The notes beneath the pieces are model-generated. The model ran no database searches and was not told where the DNA came from. It saw nothing but the letters and a program-made list of their open reading frames with translations. From Lumnitzera littorea (lineage: Eukaryota; Streptophyta; Magnoliopsida; Myrtales; Combretaceae): DNA of 64,000 nt. The stretch spans positions 16,354,634 through 16,418,633 of the forward strand of contig JAMXBB010000012.1 in NCBI GenBank assembly GCA_024138015.1, given 5' to 3'. Position 1 is the first letter of the stretch. Each line of letters begins with the position of its first letter. The translations under genes and the position numbers were made by a program. Below, piece after piece: positions 15,401-26,684 of this stretch.

Positions 15401-17286
15401 CATAGTATATGGAGCATTTTATCCAAACTTGGTGGATTTTTCTTTTTTCTTTTTCTTCAAATATATGAGCAGTGAGCTCATTGGTAAAATGCTATCATTA
15501 ATGTTCCATCATGTCTGTTGTAAACTCTGTTAAAATATTGGCTTTAACTGCTTGTACATATAGATATATCATTGGAACCAATAGCTAGTTTGAGTTTTGT
15601 TATGTTATTCTTAGATCAGGGAAATGAAAAGGAGTAGTCAATTGCATGCTGACTTCAGAGAAACCACTAAGAGAAATTACTCTCTGAAAGCTTGAACCTT
15701 TGTCAACAGATTAATGCCCCTAATCCCCTCTCCAGCTAACTCTCTGTCCTGTGTATTACAGGTAACTAGTGGAGATAAGGATGAACGTATGAAGGAGGCT
15801 TTAGGTACAATGGGGGCTTCCGTCTTCAGGTTATATTTTTCTTCACCTTACTTAAACTATTTCAGAGATGAGCTTGAGATTTATTTTCCTAGTTGTTGAA
15901 GGATTCTAAGATATTATAATGATCCAATAACTATGGCAATATTTATAATATCAAGCACATATTGAAAGGACGGTGAATTTGGTTGAGATGAACAAGCAAT
16001 ATCTTTTGAGATTGAAAAGAGTAACCTGGATCAATTTCTTCTTCTAAGTTCCGAAACTTTGGATCCTTGCTTACAATTAAAAAAAAAAAGAAAAAGAAAA
16101 AAAGGATTCTAGATGTTGTATTATTACTGGATGCAAGCATGGATTGCAGTTAACTATACATACTGATGAGATTTGATGAATTTGCAGCGGAATCACATTA
16201 ACAAAGCTAGTGGGGGTACTTGTCCTATGCTTTTCAAGGACAGAAGTATTTGTGGTTAGTGAGCATATATATTTGTGCATAACCATTGCTTATGTCATTT
16301 ATAAACAGTCATCATCAGGTTTAATATCTGGGATTTGATTTGACAGGTATATTACTTCCAAATGTATCTAGCATTGGTCCTTCTTGGTTTCTTGCATGGA
16401 CTGGTTTTCTTACCTGTAAGTTGAAAAACTTTCACCTACCATTGTCGCTGCCATATTAGATAATTTGTCTTTTGCAAGGAAGAGAAGGAAATGAGGAAAA
16501 AGCATACCATATTATAATGCAACCAAAGCCTAGATCCAAAGAAAGATAATCCACAGTGTGAACTGTTTGTTGCCTGCACTCTTAAGTGTCAGCAATGTTT
16601 TCTAGGACTCCCACCAGTGGGAGATTGGCTTTTGCCATCCCATGTTTATTTTGCTCTCAATGTTGTCGATCAGGTGCTCTGCCTAAATAATTTCCAGACT
16701 ACTTTATGTTATTCAAAAGTTTCTTGGCCTAATTCATTAAGTTTTTGTCTCTTTCCCATGTTTATTTTGCTCTCAGTGTTGTTGATCAGGTGCTCTGCCT
16801 AAATAATTTCCAGACTACCTTATGTTATTCAAAAGTTTCTTGGCCAAATTCGTTAAGTTTTTATCTCTTTTTCCTTGTATGGTTAAGAATTGCATGACCT
16901 TCTTTCTAAAAATCCAATCAGGTAATTATAGATCAGTCTTGTGGTGATTAGGATTGGCAGAACTCTCTAGGCATAAAAAGGCCTTCCAATGCATCAAAAG
17001 TGGATTCTCCTCCTCTACTTTTATATCCATCATTTTCTTATTTTATTCAAATATCTTCCCTAGCTTTCTAAAACATTCCAATGATCAGAAATTGGTTCCT
17101 TATGTAAAATTGAATGCCTAATCTACCTCCTAAAAGCCAACATAGAAACAGAATCAGAAAAAGTAACTGATTCTCTGGAATGCCACTTCCTCTCCGCAGG
17201 TTGTATTGAGCATATTCGGCCCACCTTCAAGATGCGTGCTCGTGGAGAAGCAGGAAGGCCGGCTATCTGTGCAATCACAGTATTAA
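405..17286 (+). CDS. NPC1: NPC1-like intracellular sterol transporter, 33 exons, 5'-partial
   Basis: Niemann-Pick C1 family: polytopic endolysosomal/tonoplast protein that moves sterols (and affects sphingolipids) out of the lumen. Exons: 405-652, 790-975, 2186-2262, 2336-2453, 3159-3242, 3788-3883, 3998-4099, 5881-5949, 6771-6866, 6950-7054, 7665-7778, 7933-8016, 8148-8276, 9129-9327, 9415-9558, 9619-9725, 10044-10127, 10211-10279, 10371-10447, 11343-11412, 12569-12718, 13046-13111, 13303-13447, 13589-13653, 13749-13814, 13971-14064, 14890-14926, 15053-15110, 15234-15344, 15762-15829, 16188-16254, 16347-16415, 17200-17286. They join in frame into 1112 residues plus TAA, which supports the splice choices. 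Exons 1-10 carry the Cys-rich luminal part (YSCGD, CSCGDC). Exons 11-16 are the sterol-sensing domain (GVKSTLIIMEVIPFLVLAVG, VGVDNMCILVHAVKRQP). Exons 21-23 are the Cys-rich luminal loop, and exons 26-33 the last membrane block (GIAVEFCVH). No frameshift or stop is seen, so it looks functional. The exon 16 acceptor is the least certain. Confidence 0.95.
4314..4743. repeat. MITE-like element in NPC1 intron 7
   Basis: About 430 bp with terminal inverted repeats: the left end reads GGTAGCATTTGATTGT, and the right end is its near reverse complement (ACAATCAAACGGTACC). A second inverted pair lies inside: ACCATATTTGGTTTAT near 4372 against ATAAACCAAATATGGT near 4644. There is no coding capacity and the core is AT-rich. 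This fits a non-autonomous DNA transposon. I see no convincing target-site duplication. Confidence 0.6.
5325..5535 (+). repeat. Truncated second copy of the intron-7 MITE
   Basis: Closely matches 4490-4705 in the same orientation, including a shared block at about 5370-5440 that differs from 4530-4600 by few bases. It lacks the left terminal repeat. Its left edge falls next to the single undetermined base at 5314, so an assembly problem could contribute to the truncation. Confidence 0.65.
14361..14440 (+). repeat. 40-bp tandem duplication in NPC1 intron 26
   Basis: Two adjacent copies of 40 bp (14361-14400 and 14401-14440), each starting TTTGCATTAGTTA or GTTGCATTAGTTA and differing at a few positions. 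A looser direct repeat pairs about 14451-14520 with 14649-14720 in the same intron (shared GTTGTGGTACTAGT-type core). No function is implied. Confidence 0.6.
16641..16872 (+). repeat. 116-bp tandem duplication in the last NPC1 intron
   Basis: Copy one is 16641-16756 and copy two 16757-16872. Both begin CATGTTTATTTTGCTCTCA and contain CAGGTGCTCTGCCTAAATAA. They differ at only a few sites, so the duplication is fairly recent. It lies between exon 32 and exon 33, away from the splice sites. Confidence 0.85.
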
Positions 17287-19089
17287 GACCTGCTAAAGAT
17301 ATAACTGCGAGTTTTCTATTTTCTTTTTTCGTGTAATCATTCTTTTTAATGTATAATTGATTGTGTAGATTGTAGTTATAGAAGAAACCTCAGTTGACTT
17401 TGAGAATTGTAAATCATAGCAGATGTAAACGTCCTTTTTAGGACAGGAAGAGATGTATACTACCTCTGAGGAATACACACAATTAAGCCTTCTACCTCTT
17501 GGATGGTATGAAACTAACACCATCATGACTCCACTCCATTCGTTCTTTCAAAAGCCATCTGTTTCCCATTCATGCAACATTTATTTAATGTAATTTATCA
17601 CGTCGGTCGCAGTTTTCAGAGGTGGGGCGGTTCCGAACCGTTGGTTCCAGTTGAGAATATTCAGCATCCCACCAAGGCACCGGTTCTACCGTTGTAAGCG
17701 GGTTGGCTCATGATTCCGGCATGTTTATATATGGTTAGTCCCAACTGTTGGTTTTTGGAACTCTGGAACTGCCAGCTATGGTTCCTAGGAGGAACGGGAA
17801 CCAGCAATTCATTTCCAGCTAGTCTAGTGATGCATATGAAAATTAAGTTTAGCACTATGTAAAAGTATTATAATAAGTCTAATAACATGTAAATATAAAT
17901 GGGAGTAGGCTTGTTTATATTTATTCCTTACCAGTGATATTGAAAATGCTATTGATGTGAAGCGGCTGAAATAACTGCTGAAGTGACTGAAGAAGCATGT
18001 AACATCATTGAGACTAAGGATTGATTGAAATTAGAATCGGCAGATGGTTTGAAGAGGGGTGAAATGTAACCGGGGCTGGGGGGGTTTGGGTTGTGGTTTG
18101 TGTTGCGGCGTGGGGAGGAGGGGGGAAATGTAAGAAGAAATCTACAGAAGATATTCTCGCCTGAAAACCTCCCTTTTTCGTTAAGTGCTCTCACCCACAC
18201 TTCGGTCAGTCTCAGTCCCCTGCTCTCTCATTCACCCTATTCTGGCGTTTCTTGAGCTTGTCTAATCTTTGTTGAGTTGTATTTCTGATCGCTCCAACAA
18301 TGGTGTGCAGTCAAAAAGTAACAAGATAACGAGAGAAAGAATTGCACGGTTTTTCCTGCTTTTTAGTTGTTCAATTGCTCAAGATGCCTAAAAGCATTGA
18401 AAGTGAAATCATGCCAACCATGCAAAACGAAAATTGAAACACTTAACTTAATATCAAAATTATCTTCTATAAGGAACATAGCTTGAAGTAGACGGCGCAT
18501 AATAATAAAACGTGAAAATTCAGCATTTTAAAACTAAGGTCTTCTGAGTTTAGGTGGTGAATCTCGATACCATGATAGAATTAACCTTAATGAAATTCTT
18601 CTTTTCAAATAGAAAAGTTCTAGTTTCAGTTTACCGCATCATGTGACTCTCCTCCGTATAAATGGAAAATAAGTACTACATTCTACAAAGATCAAAACCA
18701 GAAATTCCCTTTTCTATTTTTTGCTTATTCACATTTTTAAATATTTTTACACTTCCATGTCAATCAAAGTGGAAACAACCACAAAACCTAAACTTAAAAT
18801 CACCTGAAGATATAAAAAAATGGAAAAGAATTTACAAATTGTGTTAGTCCTTCAGTTCCCATAGTTTCCAACCAGTTCACGCCTACTTATTTTCACTTCA
18901 CTTACAAGTTGCAGCAATTGCTCAAATTCGCCAACCTGATAACTTAGCTGAGACTTCCCACATCCTCAGAGCTGGGGTTAAAACAATAAACCACCTCCAC
19001 GAAAACGGTACTATGTACTTGTAAGTTAGATTCACTATGCCACATATCAAGAGACTCGTAAGATGTCCAACAGTTAAGGAATGGCGATG
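17287..19089. other. Convergent spacer between NPC1 and NLP, with NPC1 3' UTR
   Basis: No gene recognised. The first few hundred bases after the NPC1 stop should be its 3' UTR, and the last few hundred before 19090 the 3' UTR of the NLP gene. About 17590-17860 is GC-richer than its surroundings and repeats GGTTCC/GGAACC/ACCG motifs, like the subterminal repeats of plant hAT elements. About 18060-18130 is G-rich. A reverse-strand reading frame of 83 codons at 17949-18200 matches nothing I know. Confidence 0.5.
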
Positions 19090-22000
19090 CTAACTCCCTA
19101 GACGATAATGATGAGACAGCTCAATGGAGAGCTTGACCGTGTTTCTCTGGGATGACCTCCAAACATCCCGACACTCATCTAAATCCGCATCACACCTCAG
19201 CAAGACCCACTCGGAGTCATCATCCAAATACTTGAGATCGAATTTACTCATGTCGTCTATATTGAAACGTCTAGTGATTTCATGCCAAAGGTGTTTTAGT
19301 CCCCAGTTGTTTTGCAGCTGAAACCGGATTTTCTCATTTGCATAAGTGACTTTTACCCTGAGAGCTTCTCCTTCTACAGTTTCAGGGCTCACGTGGTTCA
19401 TGGATGGAAGGATGGTGCCGGTGTTACGTATTTCATTGACAGATACATGGCTTTGGGATCTGGGATGGTGCCTTTTCAGTTCTTGATTGGAGCCGTGCAG
19501 TTCTACATCACTCCTCACCCTCTTTAGCAGACCTTCGGCTGCATTTTCTGAAATCAAGGGATCGTCTACATTAATGGCATTGCATGCAGAAGGATTCTGC
19601 TGTCTCCCACTAGAAAAGCATTGACTTGAACTTGAACCCTGACTACACGATGAGGAAGGTGACTTTGACTCGGCAGCTGGGGGGCTAAAATGGACACCTC
19701 CAACAGGTTGGGCTCCTATTTGCTGTTGAGTATCATTGAGTTTTGAATCTGCAATCGGGCTGGAAGCAGAAACATTGGGAGAAGCCAAATCCAGAAACAA
19801 AGAATCATTCTGAATGGCACCAGATGCTCCTTGGACTGAATCAATTACGTGTTGAAGTTTCTGCAAAGAGTGACCAACTTTCTTGATTTTTCGGGATGGC
19901 CACCTGTTAATCCCATGTTGTCTGCATATCCTTTTCAAGGTTGTTGGGCAAACTGAAATGTCAAAAGAAGACTAATTAAATTGGAGAGTTTGGAAATGGT
20001 GCAATAAACTCTGCAAACAAAGAAATAAGCAAAACTTGGTGTCACTTGGTGATCCTTAGGCCTGCTTGGTTTCTCCATGGAAAAGGATTCCAAAGAATTC
20101 AAGTTTCTATTCTTTTTCATAAAAGTTGGATGAATATGTGGATGAAATGATGAAAATATTACTTATCCTAATAGCTAATGGGAAAGAGAAACCAATTCTA
20201 AGGAATGGAGAGCTATGGCATCTTATTCTACATCATCGAATTCTCATGAAACACAGTAGACACTTAAATTCCTCGAGCTCATTAGATTGATTAAAGAGGC
20301 CTAAGTCCTCCTGCAGTATCTAATTTTGCTCTATTATAGTAGAACTTACCACCAAGGTTCTTGGCAGCATCTTTTAGGCTACCTGCAAACTGCTGCCGGA
20401 GCACATCCAACGTGATTGTTTTCTCTGCCTTGACATGCTTCTTGTCTCTTGTTTTCCCAGTAGACACACTCGAGAAGCTTCCTTTGGCAAAAGTAGGGCA
20501 TTGTTCAGCACATTCAAAGCTTTCTTTATCACTAGGTTTCAGATTATCTTGCCTAAAATCAAGGGATTGTTCGACTAAATCCCCTGTCACATTTTCTTTT
20601 TGGATCATTGAGAAATCTGTACCGTTCTGTTGAACTACTGGAGGAATGTCCTTCCCAGTTGACTCCAGTGTGTTTCCCCCTTTGGTGGCCTGTGCATCCA
20701 AAGGGGCTAAAAATGAATAAGTTGGCAATGCAGCTTCCTCCTTCAACTCTTCATTGGTAACAACCCTTAAGGTCCGGCACACTCGTTGAATTATGACGGA
20801 CAGTGAAGTAAGCATCTCTTTCTGCTCTTCGTGATCCTTGCAGTCCATGGGCAAAAAGAGCTCCAGGACAAAGTCTGCTGTACCGGTGAAAATGCTCCTC
20901 AAGCGAATAGCGACAGCAGCATGCAAACCAAACATCCTTGCATGATGAGAAAGGGGGTATTCAGTCTTTGGAAAGGCAGTTATGTCTGGATGAAAGCATG
21001 GCTGGTTAGATAGAAATGCTTGCCCGGCAACACCTTGTCCTTTCAAAAGGTGATGCTCTGAGCAAGCCTCATAGAAACCATGCACATGGGGGTCAGCTAC
21101 ATGGCAAGCATCATCCACAGTGGATACACAGAATGAGTAGTTCTCCTCGGAATGTCTGCAACCCTCTTTACCTTGCTGGATGCACGGGACCCAAGTTTGC
21201 GCAAGTGGTAGCCCATGTGTCTCGCAGGCAGATCTTAGGACCTCTCGGATCTCTGGTAATGCTGCCTCATATGATCTTGTATTTGACTGAATGAACAATA
21301 AATGATCTTACTGATATAGCGAGAAACAAATTGAAAGCCAAACAATCAGAATTTTCTTGTCTAGAGCATTTACCTCTATATCCTGATTGCCATACAGCTC
21401 GGAACTTCTAAGATCAACAGCCTGCAAAAATATTGTTTCATAAAGTCAAATTTTAAGGTTCAGAAGTGTCTATGCAATGCACTCCCTTGTGATGAGATGG
21501 CTCAATTCAACTAGTTTAAGGTTTAGCATGGATACCAAATAAACAACTTCTCATTGTCACGACTAATAAGATCACGTTCTTTTTATGAAAGTCCTTTTCC
21601 CAAACATTTCTTAATGTTTAATATACATAATTGCCAAATATTGTCTTGTTTATCTCAAGTGAATATAGTAGCGAAGGCTGTTGGTCATAGGTGGTAAATG
21701 AAGGCAATAGTCAGCAGCACGTGACAGTAAATCATTATCCGGGTTTCTACCATAAATTCATGGTAGCTTGTGAAAATTGAATCTTTTTCTCCCTTCACTG
21801 CCCACAATCACCTATTACTAAAACATACTAGAACTGCAACTAATCTGGACTGCTATGATCTTATATGATCATGTTTTTCCACAACATCAACTATCACAGC
21901 TTCCATTCTTTAAAATCCCTAATGAACTTTCTACGATGGTGGATATTCGTGGACAAATTCAGAAGATGACTAGACAAACCTCTAGAGCTTTGCAGACATT

Positions 22001-22864
22001 TTCGATTTCTGGGCGATACTTGACTTTCTGGGTAGTCATCACAACTTCAATAACTCCAAGGCAAGTCCTACTACCTTGTTCAAAAACAGGAAGTGCAAGT
22101 GTTCCACGCACATCGTACTCTTGTGCATGATCTACTCGTGGATACTCATCACTTCTAAAGAAGCGAACATCAGGGGTCCATTCAGGAACCTTGCTGAGAA
22201 ATACCCGACTCGGCATTCCCATTAACTCCTTGGAATTCTTCTCAGCTGTAAACTGATAATTCACTGAGATATCCCTATACCCCAAAAGCCTCCTGCTGGT
22301 TGGATTAAGTGAGAAAGGCTGGTCATGTGTTGTTAAAACACTATTCCCACCTCTATTAACCGGCACCCATAGTTGAATTAGGACATCTTTATCTTTTGCA
22401 AAATCTTGAATGTAACCAAGTGCCTTTATTAGCCTTTCCATCACAGAAATCCCGGTGCCTGGATGCACTGTCGGTCCTATCCACCATCTCCTCCTCAGCT
22501 CAGAACCTTCATTTACACAAACAGCCGATGGAATAAAACCTTCAACATTTGACATTATTTGCCGGTGAGACTGAGTACTCACAAGATCTCTTCTGGATTC
22601 TCCATGAACTGTCAATGTTTGTTTCCCACCTCGATCCTCATCTTGGTATGGGCTACTGCTACAATTTTCTTTGCCATTATCTAAAGTAGACAGTGGAAGT
22701 GAATTGTCAAAAGGGGTACTAAAATTAGTAGTATGCCGAAACAATTCTGATCCATCCACTGTTTCCAACCAGCATCCATCCAGCAATAGCTCATCCATGA
22801 AGTCAATGTCCATAGCAGGCGAGGATCCCAACACAGTTCCCAGTGAGAAAGCAATTTCTTCCAT
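19090..22864 (-). CDS. NLP: NIN-like protein (NLP) transcription factor, RWP-RK and PB1, NLP4/5 type
   Basis: Nuclear DNA-binding regulator of the nitrate-response family. Exons, 5' to 3': 22864-21980, 21421-21374, 21286-20350, 19952-19090. Every junction is GT-AG and they join to 2733 nt, 910 residues plus stop, a normal NLP length. The N-terminus has the acidic DFMDELLLDGCWLET motif. The conserved NLP N-terminal (GAF-like, nitrate-responsive) region follows, with RWWIGP, LIQLWVPV, PEWTPDVRFF and the block HLLKGQGVAGQAFL. The RWP-RK domain spans about 599-649 (RWPSRK at 640-645) and is split by intron 3 inside the conserved NLG/VCPTTLKR sequence. A Ser-rich linker follows, then a PB1 domain at about 820-900 with the acidic DLKYLDDDSEW motif. 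The start is the first in-frame ATG before the family's conserved N-terminus. The sequence resembles Arabidopsis NLP4/NLP5 more than NLP6/7 or NLP8/9. No defects are seen. Confidence 0.95.
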
Positions 22865-23757
22865 AATGTATTCAACAGGACAAATGGCTGATGAAATCCA
22901 TCTCTGAAATAGCTACTTTCTCCCCACTGACTGCTATCTGTTTCCACACCAGAGCACTATTCTTGCAAAGTACTAAACTAGCGCCAACCAAGAGCGTCCG
23001 TAGATTTGGAGTAATAGATCTGTAAAGAATGGCTAACATGAATTAAGACCTCACAATCAAAACAAAGACATTTAGATCTTCTAGCATAAAAAATGAAAGA
23101 AAACTAAAACGACAATAGCCAAAATTGACCTAAACAAATCATGACTAACATCATTTTGCCATAAAATTAGAACAATGATTGTAAAAGAAACAAGAAGATG
23201 AAAACCCAATTTCTACAAAAAATAAAATAAAATAATATAACTCCAAAAGCACAAGTCAACAACACTCTTTTCTCTCTAAATATCACTTAATATACCCCAA
23301 AACAACACCGAATAATAATACTCCAAGCAAACTACACGACTTCAAGTATAAACCCCACAAAGAACATATAGAAAAGATTATACCAACTTGGGACAAAACA
23401 TGAGGCACCAGAAGTAGAAGCAATATAGTAAAACTTACTAGAAATAGATTCCTGGGAGATTCATAAAATCCTTAAAAAGTTTTAAATCTTTCAACAAGCT
23501 TTTTGTGGAAAAACACCCACTAAAACTTAGGCTGATATGGGAAAACCATAAGATGAGAATACCAATTGGATCTCACTTACCAAGTCTTGGTTTTAGTAAT
23601 TATCTGTGTATTCAAACTCTTATGATTCCTGGCTATTGTGTGTGTGAAGATTCTCCTTCAGACGTTTGATATGTCCCACCTAAAAGACTAAAAAAGGCAA
23701 CCAAGGAAAAGATCACCAAAAAGGGGAAAAAAAAACAGGGGGGGGGGGGGGGGGGGG
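22865..23757 (-). promoter_or_regulatory. NLP 5' leader and promoter region
   Basis: AT-rich sequence upstream of the NLP start codon, without coding signal. It should hold the 5' UTR, possibly with leader introns as is common in NLP genes, and the proximal promoter. I could not assign a transcription start. It ends in a run of about 19 G next to the assembly gap, so the upstream promoter is incomplete here. Confidence 0.45.
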
Positions 23758-24110
23758 NNNNNNNNNNNNNNNNNNNNNNNNNNNNNNNNNNNNNNNNNNN
23801 NNNNNNNNNNNNNNNNNNNNNNNNNNNNNNNNNNNNNNNNNNNNNNNNNNNNNNNNNNNNNNNNNNNNNNNNNNNNNNNNNNNNNNNNNNNNNNNNNNNN
23901 NNNNNNNNNNNNNNNNNNNNNNNNNNNNNNNNNNNNNNNNNNNNNNNNNNNNNNNNNNNNNNNNNNNNNNNNNNNNNNNNNNNNNNNNNNNNNNNNNNNN
24001 NNNNNNNNNNNNNNNNNNNNNNNNNNNNNNNNNNNNNNNNNNNNNNNNNNNNNNNNNNNNNNNNNNNNNNNNNNNNNNNNNNNNNNNNNNNNNNNNNNNN
24101 NNNNNNNNNN
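23758..24110. other. Assembly gap (353 Ns)
   Basis: Undetermined bases, preceded by poly-G from about 23739. A G homopolymer against a gap is a common sign of failed sequencing, so the last bases before the gap are suspect. Confidence 0.99.
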
Positions 24111-26525
24111 GACACGTACTTATTTTATCATTTATTTTTATTTTTTAAATTTAAATTATTAAATTTATAATTTATTTAATAATTTAAATTTTAAAAAAAT
24201 ATAAAATAAAAATAAAATAGAGAGCGATATCAATTTTATAAAAGGTAAGAAACAAAAGAATTGAAAATTCTATAATTTATATTATAAGCCGTGTTAAAAG
24301 AGATCTACGTGAAAATGAAAATTTTATAAGTATGCAAAGTAGGAAAGTGTGACAATTTTTTTTTTATTAAGCCTAAGTAAAAATTATTAATTATTATAAA
24401 TATTGAGTTATAACATTGGAATAATAATCGGATCGAATAATATAGAGAGTCGAGTTGGTACGCACTATAGTATTTATATAACAAGTAATATGACGTTGTA
24501 ATATTCATTTGTCTATTATATGGGGAATCGGAATGCTCCAAAGGTGGGAAAAAAGAAAATAACATATTGGGAAGGGTGGGTATAGTTTTAGCCGGCTTAG
24601 AGCCTCTCTCCATTTATCTATACATATATAGTGTTAATGAATGTTTCATGCTACTTGTTATATTGCGTTTATTTAAAGTACATAACCATTCTTAAAAGAT
24701 ATAATTTTTTTTAAAAATCCTTTTAATTTACATTTAAAAGCACTTGTTAATTGAACCCAATATAAGTAATGTCATTACGATAATCAATTCTGATATATAT
24801 ATATATATATTTGTGGGTGGGGGTGATATATGTACTACTGATTTGAAGGGATCTTTCATTTTCAACTTTAGAGGCATTTATAGAAATAAACGGAACCTAC
24901 TTTTTATTGCCCATTTTGTTATTCCACGTACGGTTTGTCTAGATCTAATATTAAATGAATTGTGCGGTACTGGTATTATGAAAATAGTGAACAAATCCAT
25001 AAAAAGTAGAAAAACAATCACCAATAAGACATAGATGGAATTGTAGAGTTCACTGTACATGATATGTAAATTCAGAATTAAATAATTCAGAAAGTCACGT
25101 TTTAAGAAGTTTATATCTATGCTGAAATTAACTAAGCATTTTGTGTTTTAGCTGAGTCATTTGAATTCCAAATGTTTATATTAAAAGTCCAATTAATTAC
25201 TTTATATTTAAAGTAGGTCATTTAAGTACTTTTCTATTAAGTTCCTTTTTAGTATTTTTTATAATATATAATTAAGAAGATTTAATATTTACCGTCAAAA
25301 TTAAAAAGAAATTACATAATTACAAATTATATAAAAAATCTTATTAAAATATCAATACTATATCACATTTTGAAGATACGGCATTATTTTTTGTGTATAT
25401 TGCATTTTTAAGATGCGATATTACTTTTGGTGTACCATTGTTATGTTACATCTTTATACAAATATTAATATTGTATCTTTAAAATACGATATAGTATTGG
25501 TATTTTGATAATATTTTTATATAATTTATAATTGTATAATTTTTTTAAATGTCGATAGACATGTATTACACCTATATATAACTATATATAGAAGAATTGT
25601 ATAGTATGATAATATAAATATAAAAAGATTTATATGACTCAGTTCAAACATAAATAACCTAATTAGATTTAGATATAAGGATAGAAATGAATCAATTAAA
25701 TATAAAGGATTTAATTGGTTTGTATACAAATATAAACTACCTTTTTTTTTTTTTTCATTATCAACTAGATAAGGATTGTTGGATAACTTTATTATACAAG
25801 GTATACATTGTACCTTGCTTAAATGAGTAATTTTCAAGTGGATAATAAAGATTATAAGGTAAGTTCTAAATACAAATTTCTTAAAACACACTCATAAGAG
25901 GTAGGGTATAAGTATAAGGTCTTTGTACCTTTACCGAACCCGAAACTTTAACTCTAAGATATAAAAGGAAATGTAAGGGCTTTAAGCTACCTTATATCAT
26001 TAATTTATTCCTTTGACATATGTATCCTTACTCATTTGTGGTCATGTGCTTATTTCATAGAGAAGAGAACTTCGATTTGTATGTACAAACCATATAATTA
26101 GGTCTTGCTCATTTTGGTAGTTAAATTGATCATTGTAATTTTTTCCTTTTTTAAATTATATTGCTTAATATTAGACCAACTTCTGAGCCCAAACCATTAG
26201 ACCATTGTTCAACTTTTTGGTCGGGCTAGTTTTAGGCCGGTTTATTAGGCCCATCAATTCATGAGTTGGTTCTTAGCCCATAAACTAGATTTTCAATTAT
26301 TTTTTTAAGTTTGCAATAATATATGTGTAAAATATATTATATATATTAATATGTATAATGTACTATATATGTTAATATATAATATGCATAAATATATATA
26401 TATGTTAATATAATATATATATGTAATATGCAATATATGTATGAATATGTAAATTTAATGTAAATTGTAAAAAAAAAAAAATTCAATTGAAACCTACCTA
26501 ATTAAGTAGGTTATGGACTTAAATC
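24111..26525. other. AT-rich intergenic DNA
   Basis: No gene recognised. It holds a (TA)n tract near 24793-24810, the fold-back repeat listed separately, and a low-complexity tract of ATATATGTTAAT-type units at about 26310-26450. Open frames here are short, rich in Ile, Tyr and Asn, and have no recognisable motif. Confidence 0.6.
25298..25552. repeat. Fold-back (inverted repeat) element
   Basis: The left arm, about 25298-25385, is close to the reverse complement of the right arm, about 25465-25552. The clearest part reads CAATACTATATCACATTTTG on the left and, reverse-complemented, CAATACTATATCGTATTTTA on the right. The spacer is about 80 bp. The transcript would fold into a hairpin about 90 bp long. 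It is consistent with an AT-rich MITE or a miRNA-like inverted repeat, but there is no sign of expression. Confidence 0.65.
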
Positions 26526-26684
26526 AAAGTTTTATACAAATATAGAGTTTTTTTCAAAAAATAATACAGAAAAGTGCCCTATGAGAATGTATTAAGAGTT
26601 ACCAAAAAGGCGTATGTATTGCATATGCATTCAATATAATTCTCAATACAATTGCATGTGCCTTCTATCATGCATCGAACGGAA

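Noticed and set aside
20361..21294. Forward-strand open frames opposite the NLP gene
   Set aside because: They are mirror frames of a strongly conserved reverse-strand coding exon and have no motifs of their own.
23633..24115. Open frame with poly-Pro running into unknown residues
   Set aside because: It is produced by the poly-G run and the Ns of the assembly gap.
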